NCBI GenBank assembly: GCA_013399895.1
Contig: VXBA01006569.1
Span: 434,001 to 498,000, forward strand
Direction of reading: 5' to 3'
DNA: 64,000 nt
Source of the DNA: Serilophus lunatus
Taxonomy: Eukaryota; Chordata; Aves; Passeriformes; Eurylaimidae
Each line of letters starts with the position of its first letter. Positions within the stretch are counted from its first letter, which is position 1. The notes beneath the pieces are model-generated. The model made no database searches. It worked only from the letters and a program-made list of their open reading frames with translations, and was not told the DNA's origin. Below, in pieces: positions 62,401 through 64,000 of the stretch. The translations under genes and the position numbers were made by a program.

Positions 62401-63328
62401 GATGGCTTTAGGCACTCGAGTCACATTGTTTCTAAAACTGTAAATAGTTTCTAAATAGCACTAACTGAGCTAGTTAGCACAAGACCATGAGAAATAATAC
62501 AGTGCTCTTAAAACTCATTTGTAAGCAATAGTCAGTGCACAATGTTTATGTGCATTCTTTCTTTTTCTTATAGTCTGTAATGTATTTTCACTATCCAGCA
62601 GTGTAACATCAACAACTGCAAAAAACATTTAACTGGAGCCTTCTTTACAGCAAGTACTGATTATAATTCCACTTAATTTGATGAAAACATGTATTTTTAT
62701 TGCACATTTACTCAAGATACCTGCTAACTGAGAAGGATCCACCAAAGTGTGCCGGGAAATTGTGATGAGTTTACTGAGGAGATGAACTGTCATTTCTTGT
62801 GTAGATGCTGAAGTAAAGCCCTTCAGGAAAAGCTGCTGAAGGCCTGGAAAGTTATTCCATTTCAATTTATTCTGCACCTTCTCTATCTTTTCCCGACTCT
62901 CCGATTTATCCAGAGGCATATGAATAAGAAGCTTGTTGAGTAGCTTGAGAGCCAAAAGGTATTCATACTCATAATCTGACTCCAGCAACGAAGTTGCAAT
63001 CCAAAATATATTGGCCATCAAGTTGACAGGGTCAGTAGTGGGCTGCACATCATACATGCCTCCCTCTCTCAGGGAGGAAAGGCTTCTAGTCCTGGCCAAA
63101 CTTCCACCATGGTTTATCCTTCCATCCATTATATCCAGTGTGTTGCTCCGCCGCCGATCGCCTCTCCGTTCACTGATTAAATTCAGTCTCAAGGAATTAC
63201 TCCTTGTATTGCTGTAGTATCCCAAACAACTGCCACTACTAATGGGACTTGTGCTTAGATTTATCTGTCCAGTGCTTTTCCTATTAGCTGCATACTTGTT
63301 TCCCATTACAGAATCGTGGTATGAGGTT
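29172..63328 (-). CDS. FRYL: FRYL, C-terminal third (18 constitutive coding exons; 5' part beyond window)
   Basis: FRYL (AF4p12) is the vertebrate paralogue of Furry, a scaffold of about 3,000 residues linked to NDR/LATS kinases, cell polarity and morphogenesis. Human FRYL has also been reported as a transcriptional co-activator and an MLL fusion partner (established). Exons on the minus strand, in transcription order: 62721-63328, 62087-62184, 60978-61148, 59862-60002, 57894-58091, 56530-56691, 56303-56377, 54728-54904, 51922-52125, 50907-51077, 46616-46869, 44263-44470, 42271-42420, 39892-39990, 35662-35730, 31299-31409, 29780-29976, 29172-29430. They join in frame into about 1,116 residues ending VSTGF and TGA. 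The first exons are helical-repeat-like and resemble the conserved Furry C-terminal domain. The middle is acidic and Ser-rich, and the last exons are Leu-rich helices. Introns of 0.2-4.2 kb are AT-rich. Apart from the entries listed separately I recognise nothing in them. Confidence 0.96.
29780..29976 (-). CDS. FRYL: FRYL exon (window exon 17)
   Basis: It starts VINMSEELALLESCLKEAEA and ends VKAF plus two bases of Arg. It is acidic and Ser/Ala-rich (SDSGIEEIEIAEASQASTET), then helical. Acceptor TGTTTTAG, donor TTTCAG/GTAAGT. Confidence 0.95.
31299..31409 (-). CDS. FRYL: FRYL exon (window exon 16), leucine-zipper-like
   Basis: There are 37 residues, from ELELCRRLYKLHFQLLLLFQ to IKKEAE, phase 0. 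Leucines at exon positions 4, 11, 18 and 25 are spaced by exactly seven, consistent with the leucine-zipper region reported for human FRYL. Donor GCAGAG/GTAATG. Confidence 0.95.
31410..35661 (-). other. FRYL: FRYL intron with one CR1 fragment
   Basis: This is a 4.25-kb AT-rich intron. Apart from the CR1 piece at 33025-33128 I recognise nothing. No in-phase extra exon is evident. Confidence 0.75.
33025..33128 (-). repeat. CR1 LINE 3' fragment, antisense to plus strand
   Basis: The plus strand reads gaatcataaaatatcctgag, then ttggtaggaacccacaagga, tcatcaaagaccagctcctg and catgtgcctgaga. This is the reverse complement of the CR1 3' terminus. It is about 100 bases long, diverged, and in the same orientation as FRYL. 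Confidence 0.88.
35662..35730 (-). CDS. FRYL: FRYL exon (window exon 15)
   Basis: There are 23 residues, starting WLEDCKRTFRTDDGIHGTNT and ending DAQ, phase 0. Acceptor ATTTTGCAG, donor GCCCAG/GTAGGT. Confidence 0.93.
35731..39891 (-). other. FRYL: FRYL intron, AT-rich with an A-rich tract
   Basis: This 4.2-kb intron contains a purine/A-rich low-complexity tract at 37529-37577 (runs of A broken by G and T). No exon in phase and no transposon is recognised. Confidence 0.75.
39892..39990 (-). CDS. FRYL: FRYL exon (window exon 14)
   Basis: There are 33 residues, from LLSCGLLETLKFSVLELQEH to NVKREAAEQ, phase 0. It is an amphipathic Leu-rich helix. Acceptor ATCTTCCAG, donor GAACAG/GTGAGT. Confidence 0.95.
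40775..40808. repeat. alternating TG/CA simple repeat
   Basis: Thirty-four bases alternate pyrimidine and purine without a break: a TG run, a short mixed part (tatgtgcatacata), then a CA run. It lies in the FRYL intron 39991-42270. Confidence 0.9.
41125..41960 (+). repeat. degenerate ancient amniote interspersed repeat
   Basis: This shows a collinear, heavily decayed match to a dispersed repeat abundant in turtles and crocodilians. Landmarks in order are ggccaaagatccatcttcct (near 41133), a tttttgaaaacatgaa core (about 41331), tcctagcctgcatactcaga (about 41545) with atggaagccattccac, gagctctttctagtgcaatt (about 41609), and cactgctgctgaacactgag (about 41768). I do not recall its library name. 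The long collinearity makes homology likely despite low identity. Confidence 0.6.
42271..42420 (-). CDS. FRYL: FRYL exon (window exon 13)
   Basis: There are 50 residues, from TIQRKFVSITNDSVSFLGES to CPTVFVDAET, phase 0 both sides. Donor GAAACG/GTAAGA. Confidence 0.95.
44263..44470 (-). CDS. FRYL: FRYL exon (window exon 12)
   Basis: One base completes Ser, then QDEEEQDGFPEVQTSPPPSP and onward to YTFHVFSRLFQ, 69 residues, phase 0 at the end. An acidic/proline-rich linker is followed by a helix with AFQPVAYDDEEQAWRCHVNQ. Confidence 0.94.
46616..46869 (-). CDS. FRYL: FRYL exon (window exon 11)
   Basis: 84 residues plus two bases, from EGSSAVRDEQVSTASEDTGS to the acidic EEDVTLALKELDERCEEEEA and DFSGLS. 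The acceptor (gtaattcacag) has a poor pyrimidine tract. The start was chosen because CAG/GAA keeps phase 0 with the preceding exon. Donor TCTAG/GTAAGA. Confidence 0.9.
46870..50906 (-). other. FRYL: FRYL intron with CR1 next to the downstream exon
   Basis: This 4.0-kb intron separates window exons 10 and 11. It has a weak donor and a pyrimidine-poor acceptor. A CR1 fragment lies at 46946-47085, 76 bases upstream of the acceptor. A non-conforming exon-like open frame at 47984-48084 was considered and rejected. Confidence 0.75.
46946..47085 (-). repeat. CR1 LINE 3' fragment, antisense to plus strand
   Basis: The plus strand reads atcacagagtattctgagtt, then ggaagggacccacaaggatg and ataaagtccaacta, continuing to a variant with ggcatcacgctccaaccaac. 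This is the reverse complement of a CR1 3' end. Confidence 0.88.
50907..51077 (-). CDS. FRYL: FRYL exon (window exon 10)
   Basis: There are 57 residues, from LINDSAIDEAVSDHAGLSLQ to SSNQLPE, phase 0. It is Ser/Asp/Glu-rich with no hydrophobic core, and is probably disordered and less conserved. The donor GAG/GTGGGG is weak by consensus. Confidence 0.9.
51922..52125 (-). CDS. FRYL: FRYL exon (window exon 9)
   Basis: There are 68 residues, from GESMDNFNWGVRRRSLDSID to ILSRSQM, phase 0. It contains the basophilic site RRRSLDS and the acidic run DTDESSEEEAA, both typical of Furry-family C-termini. Donor CAGATG/GTAAGT. Confidence 0.95.
52126..54727 (-). other. FRYL: FRYL intron hosting the microexon candidate
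   Basis: This 2.6-kb AT-rich intron between window exons 8 and 9 contains the 9-nt candidate exon about 340 bases upstream of exon 9. Nothing else is recognised. Confidence 0.7.
52463..52471 (-). CDS. FRYL: candidate 9-nt microexon of FRYL (Glu-Leu-Gln)
   Basis: On the minus strand, ttttcctttttgctaaccag precedes GAGCTGCAG, which is followed by gtaagttgc. The tiny exon has a good polypyrimidine tract, an AG, and a near-perfect donor. Its 9-nt length preserves the frame at the phase-0 junction between ...VELEDAE and GESMDN.... The TGC at -10 to -8 from the acceptor matches the position known for SRRM4-regulated neuronal microexons. No transcript evidence is available here. Confidence 0.6.
54728..54904 (-). 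CDS. FRYL: FRYL exon (window exon 8)
   Basis: There are 59 residues, from VVFSSNEDLEVGDQQTSLIS to FLDVELEDAE, phase 0. It is strongly acidic. The donor is GCAGAG/GTGAGA. The next constitutive exon starts GESMDNFNWG. A candidate microexon lies between them. Confidence 0.95.
56303..56377 (-). CDS. FRYL: FRYL exon (window exon 7)
   Basis: There are 25 residues, RRTREKLMNVLSLCGPESGL plus PKNPS, phase 0. The acceptor is TCTTTTTCAG and the donor TTCA/GTAAGT. Confidence 0.95.
56530..56691 (-). CDS. FRYL: FRYL exon (window exon 6)
   Basis: There are 54 residues, from TPIIGNKYGDQHSAAGRNGK to RPQLSQ, phase 0. It is Ser/Thr/Asn-rich (TRSTSSTSSGSNSN) and marks the change from helical to disordered sequence. 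Confidence 0.95.
57894..58091 (-). CDS. FRYL: FRYL exon (window exon 5)
   Basis: There are 66 residues, from SPYWKEALNILKLVVSRSAS to LDFHFDISE, phase 0 both sides. Donor TCAGAG/GTAATT. Confidence 0.95.
59862..60002 (-). CDS. FRYL: FRYL exon (window exon 4)
   Basis: There are 47 residues, from LLEKGLSSMQQSLLQIIYSL to VIGKYVQ, phase 0 both sides. The acceptor is ATTTTTAG. It directly continues the helical segment of the previous exon. Confidence 0.94.
60978..61148 (-). CDS. FRYL: FRYL exon (window exon 3)
   Basis: There are 57 residues, from VCAEEKSPTLANLAHMMSLY to NLITYLAE, phase 0 on both sides. Donor GCAGAG/GTACAT. Confidence 0.94.
62087..62184 (-). CDS. FRYL: FRYL exon (window exon 2)
   Basis: Two bases complete Gly, then FPLNILCLLPHLIQHFDNPT through RIAK follows, 32 residues, ending AAAG/GTATGT in phase 0. 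It is a hydrophobic helical repeat segment. Confidence 0.94.
62721..63328 (-). CDS. FRYL: FRYL exon (window exon 1)
   Basis: The acceptor is TTTTATTTTAG. The first base completes a codon, then TSYHDSVMGNKYAANRKSTG begins 202 residues. A Ser/Arg-rich disordered part (RRRSNTLDIMDGR, LARTRSLSSLRE) is followed by helices (LMANIFWIATSLLESDYEYE, LLNKLLIHMPLDKSE). It ends GCAG/GTATCT with one base of a Gly codon. The RRSNTL and RTRSLSS motifs look like basophilic kinase sites. Confidence 0.94.
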
Positions 63329-64000
63329 CTAAAATAAAAATCAGTAATACATATTATTCCATGGGAAATACTTTAATAACATAGTTTAGAAAAAAGAAAA
63401 AAGATCTTACACTAATCACATACACACATGCAGTGAATACTCTGTTTCATCACCATAAGACCATTATATAAAACCACAAAGTTTCTGTATCTATTGTTAA
63501 AATATTCTTACAGTATAAGGACAAGACTACAGCACCCTATTATCTCTTATACCAATTCTATTTTCTATAATCCCAGAACACAAAAAAAATTACAGCACAA
63601 TTCAGCAAGACCTGAAAAATCAGCCTACAGCGTGTAAAAGATTATCTGTGATAAGCTACCATCCAAACTTATTTATAGATGTCATAGAAGTAGAGAAATT
63701 AATGAATTAACAAAATTAATTGCTTATTACCATATTATTTGTCTGAAGTATCTGACCTAGGAAAACCAACACCTTCCAGTTCTGATACTGAGAAATTGAA
63801 ATGTCACCATTTTCAAAAACTTTGCAAGGAAGTCAAAGATAGATGTCTGTACATTGAGGGATTTTTTTCAGTTGGATAAGAAGTCATTGAGCTAACCATT
63901 CAAACTGTGATGAGACACACAAACAACTCAAAGTGTAGAACTACACTTCACATATAAGGACAACAAACCTGAGGCCTAAGACAGACTAGCATTTCCAGTG
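63329..64000 (-). other. FRYL: FRYL intron, continuing past the window
   Basis: This is AT-rich intronic sequence upstream of window exon 1. No further exon is visible before the right edge. Confidence 0.75.

Overview
The window is vertebrate nuclear DNA, almost certainly from a bird. It has intron-split genes with consensus GT/AG junctions, small AT-rich intergenic gaps, two GC-rich CpG-island blocks, and several truncated CR1 LINE copies, the dominant avian retrotransposon. The gene order SLAIN2 - SLC10A4 - ZAR1 - FRYL, with FRYL on the opposite strand, is the order known from human 4p11-p12 and from amniotes generally. Nothing bacterial, viral or CRISPR-like is present. One 109-base run of N (20379-20487) marks an assembly gap.

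Layout. (1) 1-3.9 kb, possibly to 5.2 kb: the last two coding exons and 3' UTR of SLAIN2 (+), a microtubule plus-end protein. (2) About 5.2-19.5 kb: an intergenic stretch with no coding region I can support, containing two CR1 fragments and short tandem duplications. (3) 19.5-24.1 kb: a compact GC-rich block holding two complete genes on the + strand. SLC10A4 (3 exons, 370 aa) is a vesicular orphan transporter of the bile-acid-transporter family. ZAR1 (4 exons, 375 aa) is an oocyte RNA-binding protein. The SLC10A4 stop and the ZAR1 ATG are only 680 bases apart. (4) About 24.6-27.3 kb: the gap between the convergent genes ZAR1 and FRYL, with nothing recognised. (5) About 27.3-64 kb: the 3' UTR and last 18 constitutive coding exons of FRYL (-), about 1,116 residues of the C-terminal third of this very large Furry-family scaffold. 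The gene continues past the right edge. All exon phases were checked across every junction and remain in frame to a single terminal stop.

The four genes do not form a pathway. They are a conserved neighbourhood of unrelated functions: cytoskeleton, synaptic vesicle transport, maternal mRNA control, and cell polarity with transcriptional co-activation.

The most interesting signal is a previously unlisted-looking 9-nt microexon in FRYL (52463-52471, minus strand). It has a strong acceptor and donor and a UGC element just upstream of its AG, the arrangement known for neuronal SRRM4-dependent microexons. It would insert Glu-Leu-Gln at a phase-0 junction. Also notable are the lack of a canonical poly(A) signal between SLC10A4 and ZAR1, the oocyte-type promoter motifs upstream of ZAR1, and a long degenerate ancient amniote repeat inside a FRYL intron. 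I found no evidence for a wholly new biological system.
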